This document shows, piece by piece, positions 21,894-33,233 of a stretch of DNA of 64,000 nucleotides. Both the position numbers and the translations under genes were made by a program. The DNA comes from Hydrangea macrophylla. Lineage: Eukaryota > Streptophyta > Magnoliopsida > Cornales > Hydrangeaceae. Where the stretch lies: assembly GCA_033977485.1 (NCBI GenBank), contig CM066985.1:77381045-77445044 (forward strand). The letters run 5' to 3'. The notes below the pieces were generated by a model. It did not search any database and was not told the origin of the DNA. It saw only the letters and a program-made list of their open reading frames with translations. Each line of letters begins with the position of its first letter. Position 1 is the first letter of the stretch.

Positions 21894-24649
21894 AAGCTCT
21901 TACTCATTCTATCGGTGTGTTACTTTACAGTGCCATATTAAAAAAAATTAGTCCCTTTTAAACTTGTTACTCTTATAAAGATCGACAAAGTGTGGTTTGG
22001 AAAATTTTTGTTTTTGTGAATCAAAAAATTTGAAGAGAAATATTTGAAAACATGCGCAAGGGGTTGACATTATTATTTGCACATTTCATAAGGTTTGTTT
22101 TAAAATCCAATTACAAATGAGTTTTCCCCTTTCTACAATTTAAGACCAAAAAATTCGCTATTGCTCATTAATCAAATCTTAATTTTGTAAATCAAGAAAA
22201 ACTTTTTATAATTGATTTTTCTAAACAAACATCAATTAGATGGTACAATTACCTATCTAAGATCATCCACAGTAATATTAAGTGCGCCATACAACAAAAA
22301 TGCGCATGGACCCCTACGTGGGTCCGAATTGACAACTTAGAGCTCATGTTAAAGTAATTCAAGTGTATGATTTATGAACAAAGAAAACCATCCCTTTACA
22401 AGTAGGCTTTTCCAATACAAGAAATGTAAACACTCATCCTCACATTACATTTATAGCCCATAAAAAAAATAGGGATGCTTTGTTCATAAACATATACAAG
22501 AACAGCCTTAAACATACATCGTGAGGACACAAGCTCCATAAATTGTCAATTAATTGTCCATTCATTTAAGCCAGATTAAATTGTATTAATCACACACATC
22601 AAGCACTCATGTGGTCTTATTTTAAAATGAATGGACTCATCCGTCACTCCACTTAAGGAGGAGGAATTAGAGGTCATAGGGTCAACCAATCACAAACAAC
22701 AGTAATTAAACGTGACCAACAATGCAATGAGCCTCTAAAATGTGCAATAAAATGATTATTGCACAGCCCGGATAGCTCCCGTAAGCTAAGTAAAATCAAT
22801 GAAAAAAAATTCTGGATTTTTCATTAATTTTAACCCAATTTTAGGTCTTAAAACATAATTTAAAACCAATTTATTAAGGGCTTTTTAAATTAACAATTAA
22901 TTTAAAATCTTATGGAAAATTTAATTAATTGAAAAACAAAATTTTCATTATAAGTAAAATTTTCGGAATTTCACCAAGGCCCAAAAACATTTTGAATCAA
23001 TTTAACATAATAAATTGATCTTAGTTAAACAAAATTAACTATGAGCAACAAAATTCTTAAAAATACAAAAAATTTCAAGAATTTGTTCTCCAAATATTTT
23101 CAGTGGTCTAATATGGTGTTCCAAACACCCCATATTAATTTCAAAAATTAATAATCTATTTTGGCTATTTTCAGCAATTAAATAAATGCCCAAATGCATA
23201 AATTTTATGCTCTAAAATACCAAAAAAATGAGATAATTCATAAAATTTTCTCAAGTCTCCAATTAGTGTACAAAACACACTAGACATTAAATTCAAGAAT
23301 TAACAACTTTAATTGGTTATATTTTAAGCAATTAATATTGCGTATTCAACACAATATATATGCTCTAAAATATGTCCCAAAGAGCGAGAAAATACATTAA
23401 AATAATCTTCTCAAGCTACCACTAGTGTTCTAAACACATTGTGTTAATTCCCTGAACTAATAATCAATAAAAACATTTTAAGCAATTTAATACGTGTACA
23501 AAAACACATAATTATATGCTCTAAAATATTAATATGATTTAGATAATTCACCAAAAATTATCTATGGATCCCACAAAAATTTTACATGGTCTAAAACAGT
23601 GTCCCTTATGTCCCATATTAATTTCAAAAATTAATAATGTATCATGGTTATTTTAAGCAATTAAATCAACGTCCATAAACATTAATTATATGCTCTAAAA
23701 TACCATAAATACATGATAATTTACACAAAAACTATCTTAGAGTCCCTTACAGTGTACTAGACACTATATATTAATTTCAAAATTTAACATGTAATTTTGG
23801 ATATTTTAAGCAATTAAAAACGTATATAAAATACATATTTTATGCTCTAAAATATCAAAATCAGTGAAACAATTTACCATAAAATTATTTCTGGTCCCAC
23901 ACAATGTCCATAAGATAGGAAAAATAAAAAATTAATTTTTCACATTTTTCTAGAATTTTAAAGCAATTAAAACAGTTTAAAACATTAAAAAACTATTTAA
24001 TTTAAAAGCAGAAACTGTTTTAATTACAAAATAATTAAATATTTTTTCAATAAAAATATATAAAAAATATATTATGGACCAGGGCCAAGAGACACACCTC
24101 CACTCTCTAGACCCATGGTCACCGGACCAACGTCAGCCGACGAGTGGGCCCCACTCTCTTCAGCGAGAGTGGGCGTGGTAAATCCCTGGTTCATCTTCCC
24201 CAAAACAAAACCAATCTGGGTTTTGGGGGCTGCTCAACCCTCCTACTTTGCAAGCTCGTATCTCCTTCAATATTGATCCAAAGTTTACAAATTTTATATC
24301 GTTGGAAAGCTCTCACGGAGTACTACAATTTTAAACCAAAAAACAGAGACATTGATCGAGTAAATCTTCCAGAAAATTGGATCAAAGTTGGAAAACAAAT
24401 TCGTTTTTATTGATCCAAAAAATTAGGTTTTGCAATATCTCACTCGTTTGAGATAATCAGGCCATGGGACTTATATGGGGGACTCTAGGGACCATATGGG
24501 ACACAACCATGTCAAAAAATTGGACCCCTATTGGAGTTTTGTATTAGACCCACTTCAAAATCAAAATTTCAAAGTTTTGATAAAAGCTTGGTTAAGCTTT
24601 AATGGCAGATTCAATTCGGGTGATCTACGGGCGAATCAAACACCTATAG
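21894..24649 (-). other. Long non-coding 5' internal region of copia-1
   Basis: About 2.7 kb of AT-rich DNA lies between the PBS and the gag remnant, far longer than a usual copia leader. It contains the tandem array 23080-23990. I see no ORF of merit here. Confidence 0.6.
23080..23990. repeat. AT-rich 152-174-bp tandem array in the copia-1 leader
   Basis: The word ATGCTCTAAAATA recurs at 23207, 23360, 23516, 23690 and 23842 with intervals of 153, 156, 174 and 152 bp. Each unit also contains TTTTAAGCAATTAA, a TAATTTCAAAAATTAATAAT-like stretch and GATAATTCACAAAAATTATC. About five to six diverged copies. Confidence 0.8.
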
Positions 24650-24661
24650 GCTCTGATACCA
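24650..24661 (-). other. Primer binding site of copia-1
   Basis: The minus strand reads TGGTATCAGAGC, complementary to the initiator tRNA-Met 3' end, placed immediately after the 5' LTR end (24663). Confidence 0.9.
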
Positions 24662-24662
24662 A

Positions 24663-25134
24663 TGTAGATAATATGCACGCAAGCATACGAGTCGGGTTTA
24701 GGTCACTTACCTAGCGGAATAACCCGACGGATCGCCAAACGGTGTTGTTACGAGCCCGGCGTCTTCACCCACGAACTGCTGCTCCATGTTGCCTCCGTGT
24801 ACTCTCTTATGCATCGCCTAGGTCGTAGAGGATGCTTCTTGAGCCATCCCCATGACAGTCACGTTCTAAATCCCAAGCTCCTTGGTGATTAGCTAGAGAG
24901 AGAAACCGTGTGTATAGAGAGAGAGAGACTAACGTGAGAGAGAGAGAGAGGGGCTGCTGAAAGTATTAGTCTCATTAGGTTTTCCATGTAGTATATATGC
25001 ATATATATAGGCACATAAAAACCTATAAGGCTTGGGACTCCAAAACCCATTATTTGGCGTCCAAGCTAACCCTCTCCGGACCCAGTCCAATATAATGTGG
25101 GTGCCCGTATGGCCCAACCACAATATTTGTTACA
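24663..25134 (-). repeat. 5' LTR of copia-1
   Basis: 472 bp, TGTAACAAAT to TTATCTACA on the minus strand. Its right end abuts the second copy of TSD TTATC. Confidence 0.92.
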
Positions 25135-25619
25135 TTATCCAAAATATATTGGGATGTATAAATCTGAAATTGAAAAATACTTACTGATTGGGGATGAAAA
25201 TAAATACATAATTATAATTTGAGAAAGAATCCGAGCCCAGCGAACTGTTTCCTTAAGACGAATTTGCTCCCTCTCGGTGCACAAGGTTAATGAACAATCG
25301 TCTCCCAAGATAGAACGGATTTACAGTTCTGTATAAATTGCACTCCAATATGCAGAACCCAGCGAACACAAATATATGTATGATACTCGAACAGACTTTA
25401 TTCTAATTTAGAGAGAGAGAGAATAATCTTCTTCTTCCTTTTTAAATGAATGAACAAGACACATATATATAGGTTGCAAGAGACTGTTCGTCAACAGTCA
25501 CAACCCTTCGAAAGGAGACTGTTCGTCAACAGTCACAAACATTCGAATAAGGGGTTGTTTGGCAAAACCCATATACAATACAAAAAAACCAATTTATCAT
25601 TCAATTTAATTTTCCAACA
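25135..25619 (-). repeat. 3' LTR of copia-2 (main part)
   Basis: Starts (own strand) TGTTGGAAAATTAAATTG at 25619 and runs to the copia-1 junction; the final 7 bp lie at 17125-17131. A TATA-like word CCTATATATATGTG is near 25457-25472 on the minus strand. It has 67 bp that the 5' LTR lacks (around 25375-25442). A 26-bp segment containing GACTGTTCGTCAACAGTCAC is repeated twice. Confidence 0.85.
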
Positions 25620-25630
25620 ATCCCCCACAT
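25620..25630 (-). other. Polypurine tract of copia-2
   Basis: The minus strand reads GTGGGGGAT immediately before the TGTTGG LTR start, as expected for a copia polypurine tract. Confidence 0.8.
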
Positions 25631-26181
25631 GAATGACAAATTGACTATACAACATGTAAATGAAAATGCGGACACTAGTTCGAGTATCAATGAAGAAGTA
25701 CTGCTTCAGACTAAGTAGCCTAGTGGCCTTGAACTTGCCCTAGTGATAAACTATCGGATTTACTAGCCAGTGAGTAGACTAGATTGTCTTTGAACTCCCA
25801 GCCATTTGTGTAAACCTAGACAACCGAATTCACACAGCACTTCTTCTTACATATTTGGTTCTCACGTTTGTGTTCGTTTTGGCCTTGAACACCTCTTGGT
25901 TCCGTGAGTGTTTTAGAGAATTCAGCCTTCAAATTCTCATAGAAGCGGCCCCTTCTTACTCACGTAAGTGGTTACTATGAAGAGTATCCTGCAATACCCC
26001 ACTTGGACATTTTCCAAGGTATAGGAACCATTAAAAGCGTATCTTATCCTTTTACTCGCGGCAGATTGACACTGACTCATCTTTGAAATGGGAGGAGGAA
26101 GATATAATACTTCTCAGTGTGTATCGAGTACTACATAATTTAGTTTTCCCGTTGAACCTAGATCTTGGGATCTCCAGTCAG

Positions 26182-27187
26182 TTAGGTTGGGTTTCCACTA
26201 TGATGACTCTTGTTTAGTGCATAGGCTTTTAATCCCATTCCCCTCGATGAACTTTCCATTTGCTCTCGCTTTAGGCCTTTTGTTAATGGACCCGCTATGT
26301 TATCCTTTGACTTTTCATAGACAATAGAGATAACTCCATTAGAGAGCAATTGTTCGATGGTATTATGTCTTTGACTATATATCAAGACTTACCATACTTT
26401 TATGTGCATTTCCAATTGTTGATTGGCTACCACAATGCACAAATTCTTGACACAAGTTTTGTCCAACTTGGAATATCCTCTAAGAAAAGACGAAGCCAAT
26501 TTACTTCTTCTCTTGCTTTATCTAAAACAATATATTCAGATTCCATTGTTGATCAGGGAATGCAAAATATTTAGAGGATTTTCAAGGCATAACTACACCT
26601 TTAAGTGTAAAGACATATCCATTTGTGGATTTTCAGTTTTTCAAACAGATATCCAATACAGATCTATACCCTTCAAGTATAGTTGGATATCTTATGTAGT
26701 GCAATGTATAGAGGTATTTTACTACTAGTACCTTTAGACATTTATAGGTGTTCTCATTGAACTATGATCATACTTGTCCATCAAACTAACTAGTATCACA
26801 TCTGCAACATCTAATCTTCATGTTACACTCACTTTTCAACGTTTCATTGGACTATGTTTATATTGTCTACCAGACTGACTAGTATCACGTCTGCAACACT
26901 TAATTCTTCAAGTCACACTTAACTACTCAACATTTCCTTGATAGTCTTAGTCATGTCATTTTTTCTACTCATGCTTATCATGAATCTCGCATAGCAGCAA
27001 ATAATGACATATCTTGTCTTCGTGCTTTAGGCACAAACAAAATATCAAACCTATTTGACAATACAACATTGTCAAATTTTCTCAAACCAGCTTGTTTCAA
27101 ACCGTAAAATGATTTCACAAATTTAAACAGTTTCCCCTTGACTTTGAACAATGAACTCTTATAATTGCTCCACATTAAATTTACCAA
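26182..27187 (-). pseudogene. copia-2 pol remnant (RT and RNase H fragments)
   Basis: Two minus-strand pieces are recognisable. 26978-27187 has KFVKSFYGLKQAG, the copia RT motif normally followed by RQW. 26182-26385 has RHNTIEQLLSNGVISIVYEK then SKDNIAGPLTKGL, the C-terminal RNase H block. The RT active site and most of the linking sequence are lost. About 1.4 kb on the 5' side (27188-28642) has no recognisable coding sequence. Confidence 0.75.
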
Positions 27188-28642
27188 TTTATGTGCTCAT
27201 GAATCTTATGTACTTTTGCTAATCTTAAAGCCGTTAGCTTTAATTCTAGTGAGAACCCAAAAGTCATCTTCACTAATTTCTTAGGTTACCACACTTAATC
27301 CATCTTGGGTAATATCCCCAAGGCTACCCCATATCATTGTTCTTTGCGAGCACAACAAATTTCACAAAATAGAATAAACATATTCAAAGTAATTCATGCT
27401 TGCAAACTAATAGCAGCAAATAATTAATTTAACAGATATCTACCCCCACATTTGCAAGTATCGTTAATCACGGGTAAATATGAGCATGTTGACACGACCC
27501 CTACATATATTTTTCAACATACATTAATTTACCCCCACATTTTTTTTTTTTTTAAATTTCAGAGATCACATGATTGTAATTTATCATGACCCAATCCTGA
27601 TATAATTATTCACGAGCTATATAACTTTCCAATTATGTGATTACAACACTTAAAATTTAATGACAACACCATTAAAAATGCACACATACAGGATAAGTAT
27701 TCCCTTTGATTACTCTCACATGTTCCTTGAAATTAAAAAGCAGCAAGGTGCCTTTGGTTACGCAAGTCTTGATTAAACAACACACAATTTGTTATGTCCT
27801 TATACATATACAAACGTATATACATATATAAATTTTATGTTGACTCAAGAGCCAAAAGTTCAATTGTGGAGTCAATACACCCTTAACCATTGCACCCATT
27901 CCTCGGAAGTAATGTTTCCCGAAACAAATTTCCCAAACAGATTGATGCAGGGTCAGGAAGTACACAAAAAGGACATTGAATAACTGACATAGTATAACAG
28001 TTATATGCAACCGTTCAATTTCAAGACAAAAGGTGAAAAGGTTCCAACCTTTCATTTTTTATTTTTAAATAAAAGATTTTGTTTGAAATGAACAGTAAAT
28101 ATTAAATAAGATTCTAAACAATTTTTTGTGTTAAATGCTCATTGTACGAATTTATACAATAGAAATAACATTTAATTAAAAAATACAAATAGCCTATTTT
28201 TATGTTTATAATTTGAAGCACAAATCTATCCGTCCAAATAACAGAGTATACACAAAATGAATGGGTGCCTCCAAGGCACCGTTTGGGGCTAAAGCCAAGG
28301 GATGGCTAATCATTTTAATGTAAATCTAGTATATGTATCAAACTCGACTGCATGTGTTGGTAGTGAAACCTTCAATTGTCAATACCATGCCACCGAGATC
28401 AACACACAAGGATTTCTAAGATTGTGGGGCTGTGTATCAGATATATATATATATATATCTCCAAGCATTTCTAAAAATATATACTAGAAAAATTTGCATT
28501 TGTTTAATACTCGAACACAGATGCTAACAACAAATCAAGTGCTCAGAATCTTTTAACATATACACATACATGATTGCAAAACCGTAAACGATCAATTTTG
28601 CGACCCAAAATTTCAGATTTATACTCAAATTCGTCTTAAGAT

Positions 28643-29062
28643 TGTTATCCAAAATATATTGGGATGTATAAATCTGAAATTGAAAAATACTTACTGATTG
28701 GGGATGAAAATAAATACATAATTATAATTTGAGAAAGAATCCGAGCCCAGCGAACTGTTTCCTTAAGACGAATTTGCTCCCTCTCGGTGCACAAGGTTAA
28801 TGAACAATCGTCTCCCAAGATAGAACGGATTTACAGTTCTGTATAAGTTGCACTCCAATATGCAGAACCCAGCGAACACAAATATATGTATGATAACAAG
28901 ACACATATATATAGGTTGCAAGAGACTGTTCGTCAACAGTCACAACCCTTCGAAAGGAGACTGTTCGTCAACAGTCACAAACATTCGAATAAGGGGTTGT
29001 TTGGCAAAACCCATATACAATACAAAAAAAACCAATTTATCATTCAATTTAATTTTCCAACA
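28643..29062 (-). repeat. 5' LTR of copia-2 (420 bp)
   Basis: Own strand TGTTGGAAAATTAAATTG to TTTTGGATAACA. It is near-identical to 25140-25619 except for a 67-bp indel and scattered single changes. A TATA-like word lies near 28902-28917 on the minus strand. I find no tRNA-Met PBS just inside it. Confidence 0.85.
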
Positions 29063-29095
<33 letters not shown>

Positions 29096-29110
29096 TTTAC
29101 ATTTCTAGAC

Positions 29111-29305
29111 TGTAAAGACCCTGGTACTGAGTGTTGTAGGGGGAGTTCGTCCCACATCGCCTGGGAAGGAAGGGTAATGTGCTATATATGTGTGGTTCTA
29201 AGTCTCCCTAGTAAGAGGCCTTTTGGTAGTTACCCAAGAATAAATCTGTACAGGTTTAGACCTAAAGCGGACAATATCTTAATGAGCGAGACTTGGGTCG
29301 TGACA
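29111..29305 (+). mobile_element. Solo LTR of 195 bp with TSD TAGAC
   Basis: Begins TGTAAAGACCCTGG, ends GGGTCGTGACA, and is flanked by the perfect 5-bp duplication TAGAC (29106-29110 and 29306-29310). It contains TCCCACATCGCCTGGGA, a TATA-like CTATATATG near 29181-29192 and AAAGCGGACAATATC, words I recognise from short plant LTR (TRIM-like) elements. The size and TSD fit recombination of a complete element into a solo LTR. Confidence 0.85.
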
Positions 29306-29443
29306 TAGACTCTCTTAGCACGATCTTCCCAACTAAATGTCATTGTGATTTGTAAATTATAAAACACCAGAAATATTCAGTATCTTTCCGCAATTAAACT
29401 ATGTACCAGTTCGTACTGTTTAACAGTGTTATTAGTCCACGAA

Positions 29444-29733
29444 TAGGGGCAGAACCCCAACCGAAAACTAAAGCCCCCTGTTTTATGAGTATTTAAGTTT
29501 TATGATAATACTGTAACACTAATTGCAATCCAATTAATCTTAAACCAAAGTCCAATACATTCTTCTCATATCTTAGCTAACCTAACTTAAATTGATTTAA
29601 AACAATTTCAAACTTTGTATGAATAGACTAAAAAACAAATCACATCGAGGGTGCAAAACCCAAATGCCCGTATACCCTTTTAGTGGTACCGCCCTTGCCA
29701 AGCCCCCAACTTGGAATTTCTGTATCCGCCCTA
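29444..29733. mobile_element. hAT-type MITE, 290 bp, TSD TCCACGAA
   Basis: Flanked by the perfect 8-bp repeat TCCACGAA (29436-29443 and 29734-29741). The ends are TAGGGGCAGA and, inverted, TAGGGCGGAT. It has no coding capacity. The TSD length and the TAGGG ends indicate hAT. Confidence 0.8.
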
Positions 29734-29815
29734 TCCACGAATATGTCACATACTCATATATATTCCAATTATAAAAAATTGTAGACGTGGAACCATTCAC
29801 AATGTTGTATAATTA

Positions 29816-30343
29816 GAGCATCCACAGTGGGTGATTATGTGCAACAAATTTAGTGAACTTACGCTTGGTACGTTAACAACAGGCTACTGTATACAACAAA
29901 CTTAACCATAGAAACTAAGAACTCAGTGAAACCTAAAGCTATTGTATGCCAAAGTTTTACTATTGTACAAGCCATATGGGACACACTCTGCAGTGAGAGT
30001 CAAACACCTCCCAAACCGCACACACAAAGCTGTGTCATACCCAAACGGCACATACTGTATTGTGCCACTCCCAAACGACACAGTGTGTGCATTTGCCCCT
30101 TTTTTTTTTGGTTGGCGGTTTTGGTGCAAAGTTTTCAAACAACACATAGTGTGCCACCTCGATCCACACGGCATAGTTTGTGCCATATGTGATGCTCACA
30201 CGGCTTTTCTTGTGCCATTTTGGCTTCACACGGCTCTATGTGTGCTATGTGGTAATCTACATCATTGTTAGTACTGTCCTCGTGCAGTACATTAAACTTA
30301 AGCAAATTGTTCCTTAAGTTTATACTACTCATTATGGATGCTC
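29816..30343. mobile_element. PIF/Harbinger-type MITE, 528 bp, TSD TTA
   Basis: Ends GAGCATCCACAGTGGG and, inverted, GAGCATCCATAATGAG, flanked by TTA on both sides (29813-29815 and 30344-30346). The inside is a run of CACACGGC and GTGTG words in both orientations near 29965-30250, giving long open frames in several registers that I regard as chance. The 3-bp TSD and GAGCATCC ends fit PIF/Harbinger. Confidence 0.8.
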
Positions 30344-30753
30344 TTAGAACATAAGGACATTTTAAGTTTAAAAAAAAAAAAATAAATAAATAAATAACAC
30401 AAGGACCTTTACAAAATGTTGAATTTTAAATGCATAGAGTGCAGATTTGGATATATTATGTGGGATACGAGGTTTTGAATTTTTTTCACAAGAGTTTTTT
30501 CTTCTACAGATTTCTACCAATTATATTTAACAATATTCCATTTTATGGAAGTAATGAAAATTGAATCACCAGATTATGATTTCAAGCAAAAAAGAAAGTA
30601 GAATCCGTAGAGTTGTCATACTTAATAAACTTACCAAAGTTAAATAGATATCCCATCAAAAATAAAAAGAGTGTTGAAAATATATAACTCAGACAACGTG
30701 TTTGCTCCATCATATACATACATATATACATTTTGCTGCTTCATACAATATTC
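30344..30753. other. Upstream region of the peptide gene
   Basis: AT-rich region without other genes. A TATA-like word AATATATAAC at about 30678-30687 lies roughly 70 bp upstream of the ATG at 30754 and could be the core promoter of the peptide gene. Confidence 0.4.
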
Positions 30754-30832
30754 ATGGCGACTAAAAAAATTATCACACCTCGCTTTGTCCTCATTTTTAT
30801 TCTCATTGTTACGCTCTTGGCTCTTCAAGAAT
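30754..30832 (+). CDS. Exon 1 of a putative secreted cysteine-rich peptide
   Basis: The 26 codons from ATG 30754 form a classical signal peptide: MATKKIITPR, then the hydrophobic core FVLIFILIVTLLAL, then QE. The exon would end at 30832 before the splice donor GTACGTAAG (phase 1). In the same frame translation stops three codons later at TAA, so splicing is needed. Joining to the acceptor at 41065-41066 completes a Trp codon and continues in frame into MVDSRKGEEY and a cysteine-rich domain. A signal exon followed by a cysteine exon is the usual layout of plant small secreted peptides, for example EMBRYO SURROUNDING FACTOR 1-like proteins; similarity to that family is an impression. The doubt is the implied intron of about 10.2 kb. 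Confidence 0.5.
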
Positions 30833-30887
30833 GTACGTAAGCGATGCTTCTTCTTTATATTCTTATTTCTGTTTCTTGATATATATA

Positions 30888-31034
30888 CTGTCCGAATCTT
30901 AAGCGGATTTTAACAAACAGACTGTGTAAAAAGCGAGAATTTCTTATTTCTAAAATTTCTCACTTTTTTGTGAAAAATTCTCACTTTTTTAAACAGCTTG
31001 CCTTTTAGGTCCGTTTCTTAAGGTTCGAGCCACA
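30888..31034. repeat. Small foldback element in the putative intron
   Basis: CCGAATCTTAAGCGGA at the left pairs in inverted order with TCCGTTTCTTAAGGTTCGAG at the right. Internal GAGAATTTC and GAGAATTTTTC words are also inverted. About 145 bp, no coding capacity, family unassigned. Between it and 31529 there is only AT-rich, microsatellite-like DNA. Confidence 0.5.
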
Positions 31035-31528
31035 TATATACATATATATATATATTGCATTTTCTTGCTTGGGTATCGCACAATGTCTAGCACATCTCAG
31101 TTCGTTATGCTTATTCAACAACAATTGTTTTTATGATTTCGATCTCAAATTACAATTAGGCTTCACAGGGGGTGCAGGACTATGATCAATTTGACCAAAA
31201 CATAAAAATAAAAATAAAAAAATAAAAATAAAAAATTAAAAAATAACACTTTACCATCTTGGTCATTCATTTATTTTATAAAAAAATTGTTCTAAACTTG
31301 TTCTTTAATATATGTATATATATATATATATATATCTTTTTTTTTTGATTCGAAGGAAATGATTCAAATCAATGGGTATATTCATCTTAGGTTGTATAAT
31401 TTAATTTCTTTTAGTTGCAAAATTAGACTTTTACTTTAACAAATTAAATTTCTAATTTACTACTGACACATAACAGGTGACCAAAGTTAAGTAACTATAT
31501 TAGGAGTACTTAGCATTTTTCAAAGCAA

Positions 31529-31660
31529 AAAGTGCTAATGTCAAAGCAGAAAGTGCTAATGTCAAAGCAAAAAGTGTTACTAAAAGTTTTAGCGACGACA
31601 GTTACCTAAGTGTCGCAAAAAATTTTAGCGACACTTTCTGCTTTGGCATTAGCATCACTT
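31529..31660. repeat. Hairpin MITE-like unit related to 8828-8910
   Basis: GTGCTAATGTCAAAGCAGAAAG (present twice) is inverted at the right as CTTTCTGCTTTGGCATTAGCA. AAAAGTTTTAGCGAC pairs with GTCGCAAAAAATTTTAGCGAC. It shares the words of the element at 8828. A neighbouring run (31735-31825) repeats TTAGTGACA and GTCGCTAAAA. Confidence 0.6.
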
Positions 31661-33109
31661 ATATCATATATATATATATATATATATAGGCGGGGCTACT
31701 AACATACGGCACAGTGATTGTGGGTCAGCAGTGCGTACGTCAATTTTTAGTGACAAAAAAAAAATACTTTTAGAGACAAAATAGTTCGTCGCTAAAAACC
31801 CCGAGTCTTAGCGGTCGCTAAAAGCGTTTTTGTTTTTTTTTTTTTCATTCATGTAAGTTAGCATTCTCCACATCCATATATATATATATATATATACTAG
31901 ATATTGCTTGTGCCTGAGGGCACTACTGGGAGCGTTTAAAATGGTTCGGTTCGGTTCAGTGCGTTTTTTAGACAATATGTGAATTATATTGGAGTAGGCT
32001 TGCGTACACCGGTATTTAGCCAATCCAGTAGACTTGCGCACACTAGTATTTAGAAAATCTGTGACATTTTGTTATTTCGATATTAGCTCCTGTGAGCATG
32101 CATTAAACTCCTACAATATAATATAGATTCAGCATAAAAAATCGATAAAGTCAACTTTGTTATTTCAATATTAGCTCTTGTGAACATGTATAACCAAAAA
32201 CTTCAAGAATGCATGCATTGACTCTGTATTTAACTCCATGTGCCATCGGCACTTAATACAATTTCACGTGTATTTTAACAACAAAGAGAGAAGTATACGA
32301 TATACTTATCCGGTAATACTACAACTGGTAAATTCAATAGATGTGCAGCATAGGCTCACATTTGGTACAAGTGTCCTCATCAATTAGATATTGCCCATGC
32401 CCAAAGGCACTATCCATTGATTTTAATACCTGTGTTTGGTTGTTAGCTTTTTATATTTCGTTGTCACTTAATACATCATTCATCTAATATAGATAGTCTT
32501 ATATTAGATACAAAATTTCATACCTTTCTCTATATAATAAAAACCAACCATACTTTTATTGTTGTAACTAATTAATATTTGAGCACAAAAAAAGAAAAAT
32601 ACAATCCATCATTAAAATTCTCAAATATTACAAACAGAAAAGTCTTGCATGCTAAAATTTTGAAATATGACAATAAGATTCAACACTAATACGAATATAA
32701 AGAACATAAAAAGAGAATTATGATTTTCATTTCCTGGACGATCCTTTACGATCTTCGGGCGTTCAACCGTACATTTTCCTCATCATCCTACAGAACGAAG
32801 TTGTATCCAATACGATACACCTTTCCATGTGAGGAATATACACAGCAAGCTAATTATGTATTCAACAAACAAATTAGTACTAAAAATGTGCACCGCTATT
32901 ATTAAAATTAATTTATATAGATAGGTTTAACTTACCTCACTATTTCCTTTCCATCTGAAAAGCCTGGCCTCGGTTTGTTTATCCACTCGGAGTCCCTACA
33001 CATTTTGTTCCAAACCTACAAATATTTAAATGTAAGTAAATTGATAATATTTTTCAAGAGTTTGTAATTTATTAACATTAGAATAATTTACCTTTATACT
33101 AAAAAATAA

Positions 33110-33225
33110 CACTATAACAAAACTTCTGGGTAAACGATGTTTGTCGTAGTATCTACTCCATCTTCTGGTAGAAGAATACTTACATGATCAGAATTTGTAC
33201 ATCGGGATAGTGCAACATATAGTTG
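33110..33225 (-). pseudogene. Helitron helicase C-terminus, inverted partial copy
   Basis: The minus strand reads [20 protein letters not shown] codons followed by a [16 protein letters not shown] end and stop, matching the right-arm copy at 33848-33961 with scattered changes. Upstream codons for TPVFS continue across the hAT insertion at 33684-33703. It is a short remnant. Confidence 0.65.
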
Positions 33226-33233
33226 TCCACGGC

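Larger units (their letters stand above)
17132..25134 (-). mobile_element. Ty1/copia element copia-1, 8.0 kb, with TSD TTATC
   Basis: A complete LTR-to-LTR minus-strand insertion: LTRs of 472 bp at 17132-17603 and 24663-25134, flanked by the 5-bp duplication TTATC (17127-17131 and 25135-25139). It has a tRNA-Met PBS (24650-24661) and a polypurine tract (17604-17613). Internal remnants on the minus strand, in order, are gag, GAG-pre-integrase, integrase, RT and RNase H, the copia order. All coding parts carry stops and frameshifts although the two LTRs look identical by eye. Long non-coding stretches (21894-24649 and 17614-18830) enlarge the element. Confidence 0.92.
17125..29062 (-). mobile_element. 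Ty1/copia element copia-2, split by copia-1
   Basis: Minus-strand element. Its 5' LTR is 28643-29062 (own strand TGTTGGAAAA to GGATAACA). Its 3' LTR consists of 17125-17131 plus 25140-25619, interrupted by copia-1. Removing copia-1 leaves an element of about 3.9 kb. A polypurine tract precedes the 3' LTR. Internal coding is reduced to RT and RNase H fragments with large deletions, and I find no clear PBS after the 5' LTR. The two LTRs differ by a 67-bp indel and a few substitutions. Both flanks are ATA-type microsatellite, so the TSD is ambiguous (AATAA versus ATTAA). Confidence 0.85.

Noticed and set aside
29926..30271. Overlapping 64-109-codon ORFs on both strands
   Set aside because: All fall within the TTA-flanked Harbinger MITE and arise from CACACGGC repeats.
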